Shown here: piece by piece, positions 25,103-34,190 of the stretch
Layout of the letters: the number at the start of each line of letters is the position of its first letter
Numbering within the stretch: position 1 is the first letter of the stretch
Assembly: GCA_028278325.1 (NCBI GenBank)
Contig: JANQEO010000245.1
Location: 1 to 64,000 of the forward strand
Source: Candidatus Binatia bacterium
GTDB lineage: Bacteria; Desulfobacterota; Binatia; UBA1149; JAJCZL01
Direction: 5' to 3'
Length of the DNA stretch: 64,000 bases
Notes under the pieces: model-generated
Database searches by the model: none
What the model saw: only the letters and a program-made list of their open reading frames with translations
Told to the model about the DNA's origin: nothing
Program-made: the position numbers and the translations under genes

Positions 25103-25900
25103 CTACAGCGCACCCACCAACAACGTCAACCCACCGACAACAAAACAGTATAGCGCAAAGGGGACTAGACGTCCTACTCTGACCGCCCGCATCATGACTT
25201 CGATGGCTATCCAGCCGGTTATGGCGGCTGCCAGGAGTCCGGCGACCAGAGCCGCGGCCTCCTCGGCGTACAAGGCCCCGATAGAATCGATATTGAAGAG
25301 GGTCGCGCCGATTATGGCGGGCACGGACAGCAGAAAAGCGAAGCGGGCGGCCGTTTCACGTTCGAGTCCCGCCAGCAGCCCTCCGACGATCGTGAGCCCT
25401 GACCGGGAGACTCCCGGCACTACGGCCATAGCCTGAAAAAGGCCGATGATGACAGCGTCCCGCCAGGTCAGAGCCGCCCCGCCTCGAGTGCCGGGAGACA
25501 AGCGCGAAGCGATGACCAAGGCTGAGGCCGTTAGCCAGAGCGCGGGCCCTACCGCGACAGTCGAATGGAAAGCTGCATCGACGGCATCGGAAAACGCTAC
25601 TGCCACCGCGACGATCGGCAGGGTGGCCAGCGCCAACAACCACACCCATCTCCCCAGGTAGTCCTCGGGCGGGGCTGCGCCGGGAATGCTCGACCTGATC
25701 ATCGCTCCCAGGTCTTTGCGGAAGTAGGCCAACACCGAAAGCAAAGTCCCGACATGGACGACGACGTCGAAGGCCAAGGGGCTCTCGACGCCGGAGGGGA
25801 ACAGCTGTTGGGCGAGGACGAGATGCCCCGAGCTGGAAACGGGCAAGAACTCCGTGAGGCCCTGGAGGATACCGAGGCCGATTGCCTTCAGAACACCCAC
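25103..25900 (-). CDS. uppP: Undecaprenyl-diphosphatase
   Basis: This 265-residue integral membrane enzyme regenerates undecaprenyl phosphate for peptidoglycan and O-antigen synthesis. The two BacA signatures are visible: LQGLTEFLPVSSSGHL near residue 13 and VPGVSRSGLTI near residue 160. About eight hydrophobic helices are seen. It begins at a GTG, 21 bases after the RNase J stop, and ends next to the ftsK start. It belongs with the dcw genes functionally. Confidence 0.97.
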   Translation of the reverse strand: MGVLKAIGLGILQGLTEFLPVSSSGHLVLAQQLFPSGVESPLAFDVVVHVGTLLSVLAYFRKDLGAMIRSSIPGAAPPEDYLGRWVWLLALATLPIVAVAVAFSDAVDAAFHSTVAVGPALWLTASALVIASRLSPGTRGGAALTWRDAVIIGLFQAMAVVPGVSRSGLTIVGGLLAGLERETAARFAFLLSVPAIIGATLFNIDSIGALYAEEAAALVAGLLAAAITGWIAIEVMMRAVRVGRLVPFALYCFVVGGLTLLVGAL

Positions 25901-25921
25901 GTTGCCGCCGAACTGTGTATT

Positions 25922-27586
25922 CTACAGTTCGACGATATAGGGGACAACGACCGGGCGCGCGCCGTGCTCCTTCCGAAAGTAGCGCCTGACGGCCAAGCGA
26001 ACTTCCTCTTGTAACTCGGCGACGTCGCTGACAGCCGCCGGGCTCATCGACCGTACGCAGTCGACGACGGCCTTCTGGGCCTCCGGAAACCCTTCTTCCT
26101 CCGCCGCGGCGGGAGCCAAGCCGCGGGCAACCAGGTCAGGGCCCGACAACACCTCCCCCGTCTTCTGCGACACCGCCAGTATGACCATTACGACGCCGTC
26201 TTGAGAGATGTGACGGCGGTCGCGCAGCACACTCTCGTCGACGTCACCGATGGTCGCACCGTCCACGAGGATGCGGCCGACTGTAACCCCACCGTTGCGC
26301 CGGGCTCCCTGTTCATCGATCTCGAGAACGTCACCGCTCAGTAGGCAATGGCAGTTTTCCTCCGCCACCCCGGTTTCCCGGGCCAGCCGCGCATGATGCA
26401 GGAGATTGCGGTACTCGCCGTGCACCGGCACGAAGAACTCCGGGCGAACGCACTCGAGCAGCTGCCTCAGGTCGCCGCGGTTGCCGTGCCCCGACACGTG
26501 AACGTCCGCTACGCCGCGATAGTAGACCTCGGCGCCGCACTTGAAGAACTGATTGATCAACGCGCTGACTGCGCTGTCGTTACCGGGGATGATGGTGGAG
26601 GAGAAGATCACCGTGTCGCCGGCTCCCGCCTTGAGATCTCCAACTTGCTCCAAGGCGACGCGGGAGAGCGCCGACCTCGGCTCCCCCTGGCAGCCCGTCA
26701 ACAGATAGCAGACCTCGTCACGGGGCAGACTCTTGGCTTCGCGGCTCGAGACGAGCATTTCGTGAGGGATCGACAAGTGGCCGGTGCGGGTCGCGATGGA
26801 GACGTTAGTCTCCAGGCTGCGGCCGCGGATGACCAGGCGACGCCCGTACTCCTGGCAGAGCGACACGATCGCCGCGATCCGATGTATGTGAGAAGCAAAG
26901 GTAGTGACGAAAACCCTTCCCTTGGCGCCGGCAAAGAGAGGATCGAGGTAGCCGCGCACCTCCCGTTCCGACGGTGTCGGCCCCGGCCTTTCCACATTGG
27001 TAGAGTCCGAGAACAGCAGCTTGACGCCCGCGTCTCCGAGCTCACGCAGGCGGTCCATGCCCGACGTCCAGCCGTCGATCGGCGTCGGATCGAGCTTGAA
27101 GTCGCCGCTGTGCACGACAGTGTAGCCACCGACGCTGATTGCCAGTGCGCATGCGTCGACGAAGCTATGGGTCACGTGCACGCCTTCCACGTCGAAACTT
27201 CCGATCCGCCACGGCTTGCCCGCCTCGTATTCCCGTATGTCGCTGCCCGAGGCGTCGGGGAACTCACTGAGCTTCTCGCGCAGCAGCTCGGCGGTGAAAC
27301 GGGTCGCGAACACGGGGAGGTCCATGTCGGTCAAGAAGTAAGGAAGGGCGCCGATGTGATCCTCGTGCCCGTGGGTCAACACGACGGCTTTCAGCCGCGA
27401 GCCCAAGTCATGCAAATAAGATAAGTCCGGGATGACCCTGTCGACGCCGAGCATGTGGTCTTCGGGAAACATGACGCCGCAGTCGACCACTACCGCCTCG
27501 TCGCCGCGCTCCAGGACCATGCAGTTGAGCCCGAACTCGCCGAGACCGCCCAGCGGCACGACTCGCAGCGGGGGTTGTTCAGGCAC
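25922..27586 (-). CDS. rnj: Ribonuclease J
   Basis: This 554-residue metallo-beta-lactamase/beta-CASP nuclease has the zinc motif THGHEDHIGALPY and later LKAVVLTHG and VHGEYRN, plus the beta-CASP segments GSETNV-like SLETNVSIATRTG and FSSTIIPGN. It degrades and matures RNA from the 5' end or internally. RNase J is common in Firmicutes and in deltaproteobacterial lineages and is rare in enteric bacteria. The GTG at 27586 is chosen because the family starts at PPLRVVPLGG and it overlaps the plsC stop by 8 bases. The next gene, uppP, follows by 21 bases. Confidence 0.95.
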   Translation of the reverse strand: MPEQPPLRVVPLGGLGEFGLNCMVLERGDEAVVVDCGVMFPEDHMLGVDRVIPDLSYLHDLGSRLKAVVLTHGHEDHIGALPYFLTDMDLPVFATRFTAELLREKLSEFPDASGSDIREYEAGKPWRIGSFDVEGVHVTHSFVDACALAISVGGYTVVHSGDFKLDPTPIDGWTSGMDRLRELGDAGVKLLFSDSTNVERPGPTPSEREVRGYLDPLFAGAKGRVFVTTFASHIHRIAAIVSLCQEYGRRLVIRGRSLETNVSIATRTGHLSIPHEMLVSSREAKSLPRDEVCYLLTGCQGEPRSALSRVALEQVGDLKAGAGDTVIFSSTIIPGNDSAVSALINQFFKCGAEVYYRGVADVHVSGHGNRGDLRQLLECVRPEFFVPVHGEYRNLLHHARLARETGVAEENCHCLLSGDVLEIDEQGARRNGGVTVGRILVDGATIGDVDESVLRDRRHISQDGVVMVILAVSQKTGEVLSGPDLVARGLAPAAAEEEGFPEAQKAVVDCVRSMSPAAVSDVAELQEEVRLAVRRYFRKEHGARPVVVPYIVEL

Positions 27587-28361
27587 CGACGGCTTCCGCG
27601 GCCGGTTGCTCGGCGGGCCGCGGCTCCATCGTGGCAAGCATCGACTCTATCTCGTCGCGCACTCGATCGGTCAGCGCTGCACGATCGTCGTTGGTCATTC
27701 CCGAGACGTCTATGGGATCGCCGATCTTTACGTTAATGGTGCCTGGTCGCACCACCAGCGAGTGCTTCTCGAGAACCTTCTCGGACCCTGAGACCGCCAC
27801 GGGCACGACCGGCAGCCCAGCGTCGATTGCGAATGCGGCTCCGCCTCTTTTGAAAGGCTGTAACGCGGTAGTCGGCGCACGCCTGCCCTCGGCGAAAAAG
27901 ACGACGGAACAGCCTCGTCGATTGAGACTGGCCTTCAGCTCACGGACCGCCTGTTCGTGGTCCTTCCGGTCGATGAGGATCTGGCCCGTCTTGCGCAAGG
28001 CAGTGCCGAACAAGGGGATGTCGCCGAGTTCGCGCTTGGCTACCCACCTCGTCTCCACGTGGAATATCGACCTCGGTATGGCGAAGGCGTCGAAGTGGCT
28101 GCGGTGGTTCGCGAGGATCACGTAGTGCCGAGCGGCTTCGAGCTTCTCGCCTCCCGAAGACTTCACCTTCACACCGTTGATCGCCAGGCCCCAAGAGATC
28201 CAGTAGCGCGCTATCCGGTAGTAGAGATCAGTCTTCGGCGAAACCAGGGCCGCTATCAGTATCACCAAGAGAATGACGGCCGTGAACGGAAAAAACACGG
28301 CGAGACGCAACGTCGAGCCGATCCAAGCGAGCAGACCGGAACTTGGTGGGTTAGCACTCAT
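27579..28361 (-). CDS. plsC: 1-acyl-sn-glycerol-3-phosphate acyltransferase
   Basis: This 260-residue enzyme has two N-terminal hydrophobic segments (residues about 17-41), the NHRSHFD active motif (His86, Asp91) and the FFAEGRRAP block that binds the phosphate of the substrate. VVPVAVSGSEKVL follows. It makes phosphatidic acid from lysophosphatidic acid at the inner membrane. The C-terminus is Glu/Pro/Ala-rich. The gene is divergent to ssb with a 66-base gap and overlaps rnj. It is one of three acyltransferase-fold proteins in the window and the one with the full canonical motif set. Confidence 0.93.
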   Translation of the reverse strand: MSANPPSSGLLAWIGSTLRLAVFFPFTAVILLVILIAALVSPKTDLYYRIARYWISWGLAINGVKVKSSGGEKLEAARHYVILANHRSHFDAFAIPRSIFHVETRWVAKRELGDIPLFGTALRKTGQILIDRKDHEQAVRELKASLNRRGCSVVFFAEGRRAPTTALQPFKRGGAAFAIDAGLPVVPVAVSGSEKVLEKHSLVVRPGTINVKIGDPIDVSGMTNDDRAALTDRVRDEIESMLATMEPRPAEQPAAEAVGA

Positions 28362-28427
28362 GGCTAATTGACAACGGCTTCCACCGGTTCTAGCCTCCGG
28401 TCCGAATCGACCGATGGAGAGGCTACC

Positions 28428-28847
28428 GTGGCATCACTAAACAAGGTGTTTGTCCTTGGCAACCTGGGCAGGGACCCCGAGCTGCGGCATACCGCCAGCG
28501 GTAGAGCCGTGGCCACATTGAGACTGGCCACGAACGAGAGCTGGACCGACCGCGAGACCCAGGAGCGCCGCGAAAGGACCGAGTGGCACCAGGTGGTCGT
28601 CTGGGGCCGCCAAGCGGAAAACTGCGCTCAGTACCTTCAAAAGGGGCGCCAAGCCTTCGTCGAAGGCAAGCTGCAGACGCGCAAGTGGCAGGACAAGGAC
28701 GGCAACGACCGCTACACGACGGAGATCGTGGCGGATCGAGTGCAGTTCGTGGGCGGACCCGGCGGATCTGGCGGCGGCGCAGGCGCCGGCACCGACGAAG
28801 ACATGATGCCCCCACCTCCCGGTGGTGACGAAGACATCCCGTTCTGA
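28428..28847 (+). CDS. ssb: Single-stranded DNA-binding protein
   Basis: This 139-residue protein has the OB-fold of bacterial SSB ([17 protein letters not shown], then [16 protein letters not shown], then [15 protein letters not shown]), a Gly-rich linker, and the acidic C-terminal tip DEDIPF that recruits repair and replication proteins. The start is a GTG at 28428 preceded by GGAGAGG; the open frame upstream to 28368 is not SSB-like. SSB normally forms a tetramer. It is a single gene on the plus strand between plsC and radC. Confidence 0.97.
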   Translation: MASLNKVFVLGNLGRDPELRHTASGRAVATLRLATNESWTDRETQERRERTEWHQVVVWGRQAENCAQYLQKGRQAFVEGKLQTRKWQDKDGNDRYTTEIVADRVQFVGGPGGSGGGAGAGTDEDMMPPPPGGDEDIPF

Positions 28848-28886
28848 GCTCTTGATCGTCAGAAAGAACTGGGACCCGGTCCGGCC

Positions 28887-29558
28887 CTACTCCCACCCCG
28901 AGTCGGCAAAAGAATAGTATTCGTCCACGCCGACGATCACGTGATCTAGAACGGGTATTCCGAGCAGGGAACCCGCCTCTCTCAGCCGTGCTGTGATACG
29001 CCTGTCCTCGATGCTGGGCGACGACACGCCGCTGGGGTGGTTGTGCAGAAATATCACGGACGCCGCCGCTTCCCTGACTGCCGGACGGAATGCTTCACGC
29101 GGGTGCACCAATGCCGACCCGAGCGAACCCTCCGAGATACGCACTTCACGGATGAGGCGATTCTTCATGTCGAGAAGGAGCACGTAGAAAACCTCGCGCT
29201 TCTCGTCGGCAAGCCGGTGCCCGAAACCGGCGTAAACCGTCTCCGACGAAGACACGGGGGTACCTCGGTCGATGACCTCGCTGGCAAGCCGGCGGGCAAG
29301 CTCACCGGCGGCTTGAAGCCGCGCCGCGCGCGCCGGCCCCATCCCCTTGGCGGCGGTGAGCTCGGAAACACTTGCGCAGAACAGCGAACGCAGCCCGCCG
29401 AAACCCGCAATCAGACCGGCAGCCACGCTGAGCGCGTTACCCGAGCTGCTGTGGCCGCTGCCCAGCAACAGTGCGATCAGCTCGCTGTCGGAGAGTCCGG
29501 CACTGCCCCGGCTGAGCAAGCGCTCACGCGGACGGTCGGCAGGCGGAACCGAGTTCAT
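28887..29558 (-). CDS. radC: RadC-family JAB/MPN domain protein
   Basis: This 223-residue protein has an N-terminal helix-hairpin-helix region ([14 protein letters not shown], then [16 protein letters not shown]) and a C-terminal JAMM metalloprotease-like domain with [15 protein letters not shown] and a nearby acidic residue. The role in DNA repair suggested by the name is not well established; JAMM domains usually are zinc-dependent isopeptidases. The start at 29558 sits 9 bases after the moaC stop, so the two genes are probably co-transcribed. It is convergent with ssb. Confidence 0.92.
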   Translation of the reverse strand: MNSVPPADRPRERLLSRGSAGLSDSELIALLLGSGHSSSGNALSVAAGLIAGFGGLRSLFCASVSELTAAKGMGPARAARLQAAGELARRLASEVIDRGTPVSSSETVYAGFGHRLADEKREVFYVLLLDMKNRLIREVRISEGSLGSALVHPREAFRPAVREAAASVIFLHNHPSGVSSPSIEDRRITARLREAGSLLGIPVLDHVIVGVDEYYSFADSGWE

Positions 29559-29566
29559 CGGCAAGA

Positions 29567-30049
29567 TCAGACGTCAGGCTCGCGCACGTAGTGCCCGCTC
29601 TTGCCACCGCTCTTCTCGAGGAGTCGGACGTCGGTAACCGACATCGCACGATCCACGGCTTTGCACATGTCGTAGACGGTCAGCCCGGCGATCGACACCG
29701 CCGTCAACGCTTCCATCTCCGCGCCGGTCTTGGCTGTGAGACGCACGTCCGCCTCGATCTCGAGCAAACCGTCGCCGGCTTTGCTGAACTCGATCTCCAC
29801 CGAAGCGATCGGGAGGGGATGACACAGCGGAATCAGGTTCGAAGTCTGCTTGGCGGCCATGATTGCCGCCGTCCGGGCGACCGACAAGACATCGCCCTTC
29901 GGAAGGCTGCCGTCGAGGATTTTATCCAGGGTCGACGGTTCCATTCTCACCCGCGCGCCGGCCCTCGCCGAACGGGCGGTATCGGCCTTGCCGGAAACGT
30001 CCACCATGCGCGCTCGGCCCCGCTCGTCGAGATGCGTCAGGTCTGCCAT
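29567..30049 (-). CDS. moaC: Cyclic pyranopterin monophosphate synthase
   Basis: This 160-residue enzyme acts with MoaA in the first step of molybdenum cofactor synthesis. The sequence has [14 protein letters not shown] at the start, [14 protein letters not shown] in the middle and [27 protein letters not shown] residues near the active site. Length is normal for MoaC. GGAGG precedes the ATG. No other moa gene is in the window. It is divergent to trxB. Confidence 0.97.
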   Translation of the reverse strand: MADLTHLDERGRARMVDVSGKADTARSARAGARVRMEPSTLDKILDGSLPKGDVLSVARTAAIMAAKQTSNLIPLCHPLPIASVEIEFSKAGDGLLEIEADVRLTAKTGAEMEALTAVSIAGLTVYDMCKAVDRAMSVTDVRLLEKSGGKSGHYVREPDV

Positions 30050-30069
30050 GTCGTGCCTCCGTCAGCAGC

Positions 30070-30098
30070 TTGCATACTGATATGGAAGTTCATATATC
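30070..30098 (+). promoter_or_regulatory. Candidate trxB promoter with overlapping inverted repeat
   Basis: TTGCAT (30070-30075) and TATATC (30093-30098) are separated by 17 bases. The start of transcription would be near 30105, leaving about 53 bases of leader. A perfect ATATG (30080-30084) and CATAT (30091-30095) inverted repeat with a 6-base centre lies across the spacer and -10, a good place for a repressor. Confidence 0.5.
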
Positions 30099-30118
30099 GC
30101 GGCAGCACGCTCGTCCAC

Positions 30119-30133
30119 GGCTGCGCTGCAGCC
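30119..30133 (+). promoter_or_regulatory. Hairpin in the trxB leader
   Basis: GGCTGC and GCAGCC pair perfectly around a 3-base GCT loop, 24 bases before the trxB ATG. No good ribosome-binding sequence follows it. It may affect translation; only the pairing is seen. Confidence 0.35.
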
Positions 30134-30157
30134 CCTTGCCCCGTATGTAGTAACACG

Positions 30158-31096
30158 ATGGCGGTTGAACACAGCAGAATAATAATTCTCGGCTCCGGGC
30201 CGGCCGGACTCACGGCCGCGCTCTACACAGCCAGGGCCGACCTCGCGCCCCTGGTCATCGAAGGAACTCAGCCCGGCGGACAGCTCACGATCACGACCGA
30301 GGTCGAGAACTACCCCGGCTACCCCGACGGAGTTCTCGGGCCCAAGATGATGGAAGACTTCCGCCGCCAAGCCGAACGCTTCGGCGTGAGCTACACCACC
30401 GGGGACGTCGAATCCGTCGACCTCTCGTCTCGACCCTTTTCGCTTCGTACTACCGACCGGGAGTTCAGCTGCGATGCAATGATCATCGCCACCGGCGCAT
30501 CAGCCCGGCTGCTCGGACTGGAGTCCGAGACACGCCTCATGGGCCACGGCGTTTCGGCATGTGCGACATGCGACGGCTTCTTCTTTCGGGACAAGAACGT
30601 GATGGTGGTCGGCGGCGGCGACTCGGCCATGGAAGAGGCGTCCTTCCTGACGAAGTTCGCCAGCAGTGTTACCATAGTTCACCGGCGCGAAGGATTTCGC
30701 GCCTCTCACATCATGCTCGACCGCGCCAAGGCCAACCCCAAGATCACGTTCGACCTCAACAAGACCGTGGAAGAGATCGTCGGGGACGTTGGCGGCGGTG
30801 GAGTCACGGGCATAAAGTTGCGTGACACGAAGAGCGGCGAGATCATCGAGCAACCCTGCGACGGCGTGTTCATGGCGATCGGCCATACACCGAACACCGC
30901 CCTGTTCCAGGACCAACTCGAAACCGACGAGCGCGGTTACATAATGACGAAGCCGGACTGCACGTATACCAGCGTGGAGGGCGTGTTCGCCTGCGGCGAT
31001 GTCCAGGACGCCGTCTACCGTCAGGCGGTTACGGCAGCGGGAAGCGGCTGTGCCGCGGCCATCGATGCGGAACGCTGGTTGGGGGAAAACGGCTGA
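30158..31096 (+). CDS. trxB: Thioredoxin reductase
   Basis: This 312-residue flavoenzyme reduces thioredoxin with NADPH. The FAD loop is [14 protein letters not shown], the redox pair is CATC (Cys135 and Cys138), the NADPH loop is [12 protein letters not shown], and the C-terminal FACGDVQD closes the FAD site. The length is that of the low-molecular-weight bacterial type. The ATG at 30158 is chosen because the family starts just before [11 protein letters not shown]; the frame is open far upstream over moaC. A promoter with -35 and -10 is proposed at 30070-30098. The DUF374 gene follows after 37 bases and may be co-transcribed. Confidence 0.97.
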   Translation: MAVEHSRIIILGSGPAGLTAALYTARADLAPLVIEGTQPGGQLTITTEVENYPGYPDGVLGPKMMEDFRRQAERFGVSYTTGDVESVDLSSRPFSLRTTDREFSCDAMIIATGASARLLGLESETRLMGHGVSACATCDGFFFRDKNVMVVGGGDSAMEEASFLTKFASSVTIVHRREGFRASHIMLDRAKANPKITFDLNKTVEEIVGDVGGGGVTGIKLRDTKSGEIIEQPCDGVFMAIGHTPNTALFQDQLETDERGYIMTKPDCTYTSVEGVFACGDVQDAVYRQAVTAAGSGCAAAIDAERWLGENG

Positions 31097-31133
31097 CGCG
31101 AACGGGCAAAGACACCGAGCCGCCCTGTCCACC

Positions 31134-31961
31134 GTGACTAAACCGAACACTCTGCCCCGCCGGCGCAGGATCAAGCAGGCCGGAATCCGCTTCCTGTCCC
31201 TGCTGGCCCCGTTCGTCTACCTCTCCTACATGGGCCTGGTGCGCATGACGAGCCGCCGGAGCACTCCCGGTCTCGACACGCTGCGCGAGTGTAATTCGAC
31301 GGGCAACGGCGCTTTGATCGCGCTTCTCCACCAGGACCTGTTGATCGCGCCGTCCATGTTGCGCGGCCTTGATCTGGCGACGCTCGTAAACATCGGCGAT
31401 GCCGGCAACATATTGACGCGCATACTGGAGAAGATGGGGTACATCGTACTGCGCGGAGGATCGAGCACGAGTCCCACCCGCCGCACGGGCGTGATCAAGG
31501 AGATCACGGAACTCACCGCACGGCCCGAACACGCGGGAATGGTCACCGCCCTCACCCCCGACGGATCGCGGGGACCGGCGGGCGGTTGTAAGCCCGGGAT
31601 AGCCTGGCTCGCGTTCAAGGCTGGACTGCCGGTCTACTGTACGCGCGTGCACGCCCGCAGAGCGTGGTACCTGCCCACTTGGGACCGCACGTCTCTGCCG
31701 ACGCCCTTCAACTCACTGTCCGTGGAAGTCATCGGCCCCATCTCTCCACCTGCAACGGCCACCCGTGAGGAGATGGAGCGTTGCCGTGCCGAGATCGAGA
31801 CGGGCCTACACGAATTACATGCCCGCTCTTTCGAGCGCGACGGAAAGGAGCCGGTGCCGGAACTCGCCAAGCTGCCCGCTAAACTCCCGCGCAAACGAGC
31901 CGCCGTGCGTGTGAAGCAGCAGGCCGGCGTTTCCGCCCGCACTCCCCCGATTACAGCCTGA
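31134..31961 (+). CDS. DUF374-type lysophospholipid acyltransferase-like protein
   Basis: This 275-residue protein is similar to the DUF374 family, which has an acyltransferase-like fold. Seen here are [12 protein letters not shown] in place of the HX4D block, [10 protein letters not shown], the family hallmark [10 protein letters not shown], and a [17 protein letters not shown] segment. An N-terminal hydrophobic segment (about residues 15-35) suggests membrane attachment. The GTG at 31134 is chosen from the length of the family; the open frame upstream overlaps trxB. The C-terminal 40 residues are Lys/Arg-rich and of unknown role. It may acylate lipid A precursors or phospholipids. The last 11 bases overlap the opposite-strand hisF. 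Confidence 0.8.
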   Translation: MTKPNTLPRRRRIKQAGIRFLSLLAPFVYLSYMGLVRMTSRRSTPGLDTLRECNSTGNGALIALLHQDLLIAPSMLRGLDLATLVNIGDAGNILTRILEKMGYIVLRGGSSTSPTRRTGVIKEITELTARPEHAGMVTALTPDGSRGPAGGCKPGIAWLAFKAGLPVYCTRVHARRAWYLPTWDRTSLPTPFNSLSVEVIGPISPPATATREEMERCRAEIETGLHELHARSFERDGKEPVPELAKLPAKLPRKRAAVRVKQQAGVSARTPPITA

Positions 31962-32802
31962 CCTCGACACCTTGCTCGTCGAGGTAACGCTTGCACTCGC
32001 CGATCGTGTACTCGCCGTAGTGGAATATAGACGCGGCCAACACCGCATCCGCCCGCGCCTCGACGAACCCTTCGAGCATGTGGCGGGGACTACCGACGCC
32101 GCCTGAAGCGATCACCGGGACGCTCACCGCCTCGGACACGGCACGAGTCAGGTCCAGGTCGTAGCCGTCCTTGGTTCCGTCGCGGTCCATGCTGGTGAGC
32201 AGTATCTCACCCGCCCCTAATTCTTCCATGCGCCGCGCCCACTTGACCGCATCGATACTGGTCGGACGCCGGCCGCCGTGAGTATAGACTTCCCAGCCGG
32301 CTTCCTTGGATTCATCGACCAGCAGGTCCGGGTAGGTACCTGCCCAGGCCGGCTTGCCGTCGTCGCCGCCTCCGTCGGCGGCCAACTCGAGGTGCTCACC
32401 ACGCGTCCGCGCGTCTACGGCGACGACAACGCACTGGCTTCCGAACGTCCTCGCCGCCGCAGCGACGAAGTCGGGGTCATGTACGGCCGCGGTGTTTATG
32501 CTCACTTTGTCGGCGCCGGCCTTGAGAAGCTCACGCACGTCGTTCTCGCTGCGCACCCCTCCCCCCACGGTCAAAGGTATGAATACCGAGTCGGCTGTCC
32601 GGCCCACGACATCGAGCAGTATGCCGCGATCCTCGTGGCTGGCGGTGATGTCGAGATAGGTCAGCTCGTCGGCCCCCTCTCGATCATAACGTAGGGCACA
32701 TTCGACCGGGTCTCCGGCATCTCGGAGGCCGATGAAGTTCACTCCCTTGACCACGCGTCCGTCCTTTACGTCCAGACAGGGGATAATGCGTTTGGCCAGC
32801 AC
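31951..32802 (-). CDS. hisF: Imidazole glycerol phosphate synthase, cyclase subunit HisF
   Basis: This 283-residue TIM barrel closes the imidazole ring, receiving ammonia from HisH. Catalytic Asp11 ([16 protein letters not shown]) and Asp130 ([10 protein letters not shown]) are both present, as are LTVGGGVRS and [10 protein letters not shown]. It is about 25 residues longer than usual because of an insertion near residues 135-168 between VDARTR and the WEVYTHGG segment. The start is a GTG, 3 bases beyond the hisA stop. It is the last gene of the rpmE-prfA-prmC-murA-his unit. Confidence 0.96.
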   Translation of the reverse strand: MLAKRIIPCLDVKDGRVVKGVNFIGLRDAGDPVECALRYDREGADELTYLDITASHEDRGILLDVVGRTADSVFIPLTVGGGVRSENDVRELLKAGADKVSINTAAVHDPDFVAAAARTFGSQCVVVAVDARTRGEHLELAADGGGDDGKPAWAGTYPDLLVDESKEAGWEVYTHGGRRPTSIDAVKWARRMEELGAGEILLTSMDRDGTKDGYDLDLTRAVSEAVSVPVIASGGVGSPRHMLEGFVEARADAVLAASIFHYGEYTIGECKRYLDEQGVEVRL

Positions 32803-32805
32803 CGC

Positions 32806-33555
32806 TCAGGCCTCCGCCGCCGCGGTCAACTCCGGCAGCGTTACAGCGCCGTCGTACAAAGCACGGCCCACGATGACGCCGGCTATCTCGCCGCGCTGGG
32901 ATTTGAGAGACCTGACATCGTCGATAGAGTTGACACCGCCCGAAGCTACGACCGGAATGCTCAACGATGCAGCCAACCGTCCCGTGGACTCATGATCCAC
33001 GCCCAGCCCGGTGCCGTCGCGCTCGATGTTGGTGAAGATGACTCCCGCGGCTCCCCGCGCCTGCACTTCGCGCGCGAGTTCGGTGGCGTCCACACCGCTG
33101 TCGCTCCTCCACCCCGACACGGCGACCTTGCCGTCACGAGCATCGATGCCGACCCACACGCGGCCGGGAAACGCGGCGCAGGCTTCGGTCACGAGCTCCG
33201 GCTTCTCTACCGCCGCCGTTCCCAGAATGACACGGTTGAGTCCGGCCCCGAGCCAGCGCTCGACGCCGACCATGTCTCTTATGCCGCCGCCCAGTTCCGT
33301 GATCACTGCACGCCCGGAGGCGCGGCAGTGATCGGCAACCGCCTCGATTATGGCCGAGACGGCAGTAGCGTTGTCTGAAGCGGGATCGCGCGCGCCGTCG
33401 AGGTCGACGATGTGAAGCGCTCGCGCCCCTTCGGCCAGCCACCTCCCTGCCATGGCAGCAGGATCGTCACCGAACACCGTCTCCCGGTCGTAGTCACCAC
33501 GTAACAGCCGCACACACTTGCCGCCGCGGATATCTATCGCGGGGATGATCAGCAC
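32806..33555 (-). CDS. hisA: ProFAR isomerase HisA
   Basis: This 249-residue TIM-barrel enzyme isomerises ProFAR to PRFAR. The start LIIPAIDIRGGKCVRLLRGDY carries the first catalytic Asp; WVGIDARDGKVAVSGW carries the second; ASGGVNSIDD is the phosphate site. The GTG at 33555 overlaps the hisH stop by 7 bases; a longer frame up to 34251 runs across hisH and has no family match. HisF follows. Confidence 0.97.
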   Translation of the reverse strand: MLIIPAIDIRGGKCVRLLRGDYDRETVFGDDPAAMAGRWLAEGARALHIVDLDGARDPASDNATAVSAIIEAVADHCRASGRAVITELGGGIRDMVGVERWLGAGLNRVILGTAAVEKPELVTEACAAFPGRVWVGIDARDGKVAVSGWRSDSGVDATELAREVQARGAAGVIFTNIERDGTGLGVDHESTGRLAASLSIPVVASGGVNSIDDVRSLKSQRGEIAGVIVGRALYDGAVTLPELTAAAEA

Positions 33556-34184
33556 CGGGCGCCACTGTCTGCGGAAACGAGGGCCGTGAAGTTCTCCAGT
33601 AACCGCAAACCTACCGCCTGACTCTTCTCCGGGTGAAACTGGGTCGCGTAGAGGTTGTCGCGCCATGCGCTCGAAACGAAGCTGCGACCGTACTCGGTCG
33701 TCGTCGCGACGATGTCCTCCTCGTCGGTAGTGACGAAATAGGAGTGCACGAAGTAAGCCCGCTCCTCGTTGTCGATGCCTTCGAGGTGAGGAGGACGCCG
33801 GCGGATCTCGAGTTGGTTCCAGCCCATGTGAGGAACCTTCAGCCCGGCGCGGCCCGGCTCGAAGCGTGCGACCTTGCCGGGCAGCACCCCCAATCCTTCC
33901 ACCCGTCCGAACTCGTCGCTCTCCTCGAACAGGATCTGCATGCCCACACAAATCCCCAAAAAGGGCCGGCCCGAGTCGATGACCGCCTTGATCGTCGACA
34001 CCAAGCCCGCACCGTCGAGGTTCTCCATGCACTTGGCGAACGCACCCACACCGGGAAGGACGACTCCGTCGGCCGTCTCTATCGAGGAACGGTCGTTGGT
34101 GACACGCACGGAAGCGCCGACGCTCTCGAGAGCTTTCGAGACGCTGCGAAGATTGCCCATCCCGTAGTCGACGACCGCGATCAT
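33549..34184 (-). CDS. hisH: Imidazole glycerol phosphate synthase, glutaminase subunit HisH
   Basis: This 211-residue class I glutamine amidotransferase supplies ammonia to HisF. The nucleophile Cys is in FLGICVGMQILFE. The His and Glu of the triad lie in YATQFHPEKSQ. VVDYGMGNLRSV is the typical N-terminus and LPGVGAF the oxyanion-loop region. It lies 6 bases after hisB and overlaps hisA, which supports coupled production of the complex. Confidence 0.97.
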   Translation of the reverse strand: MIAVVDYGMGNLRSVSKALESVGASVRVTNDRSSIETADGVVLPGVGAFAKCMENLDGAGLVSTIKAVIDSGRPFLGICVGMQILFEESDEFGRVEGLGVLPGKVARFEPGRAGLKVPHMGWNQLEIRRRPPHLEGIDNEERAYFVHSYFVTTDEEDIVATTTEYGRSFVSSAWRDNLYATQFHPEKSQAVGLRLLENFTALVSADSGARC

Positions 34185-34190
34185 CGCCGT

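Noticed and set aside
26348..27424. 358-codon open frame on the plus strand opposite RNase J
   Set aside because: Antisense shadow of a gene with an intact HxHxDH site; no domain recognised.
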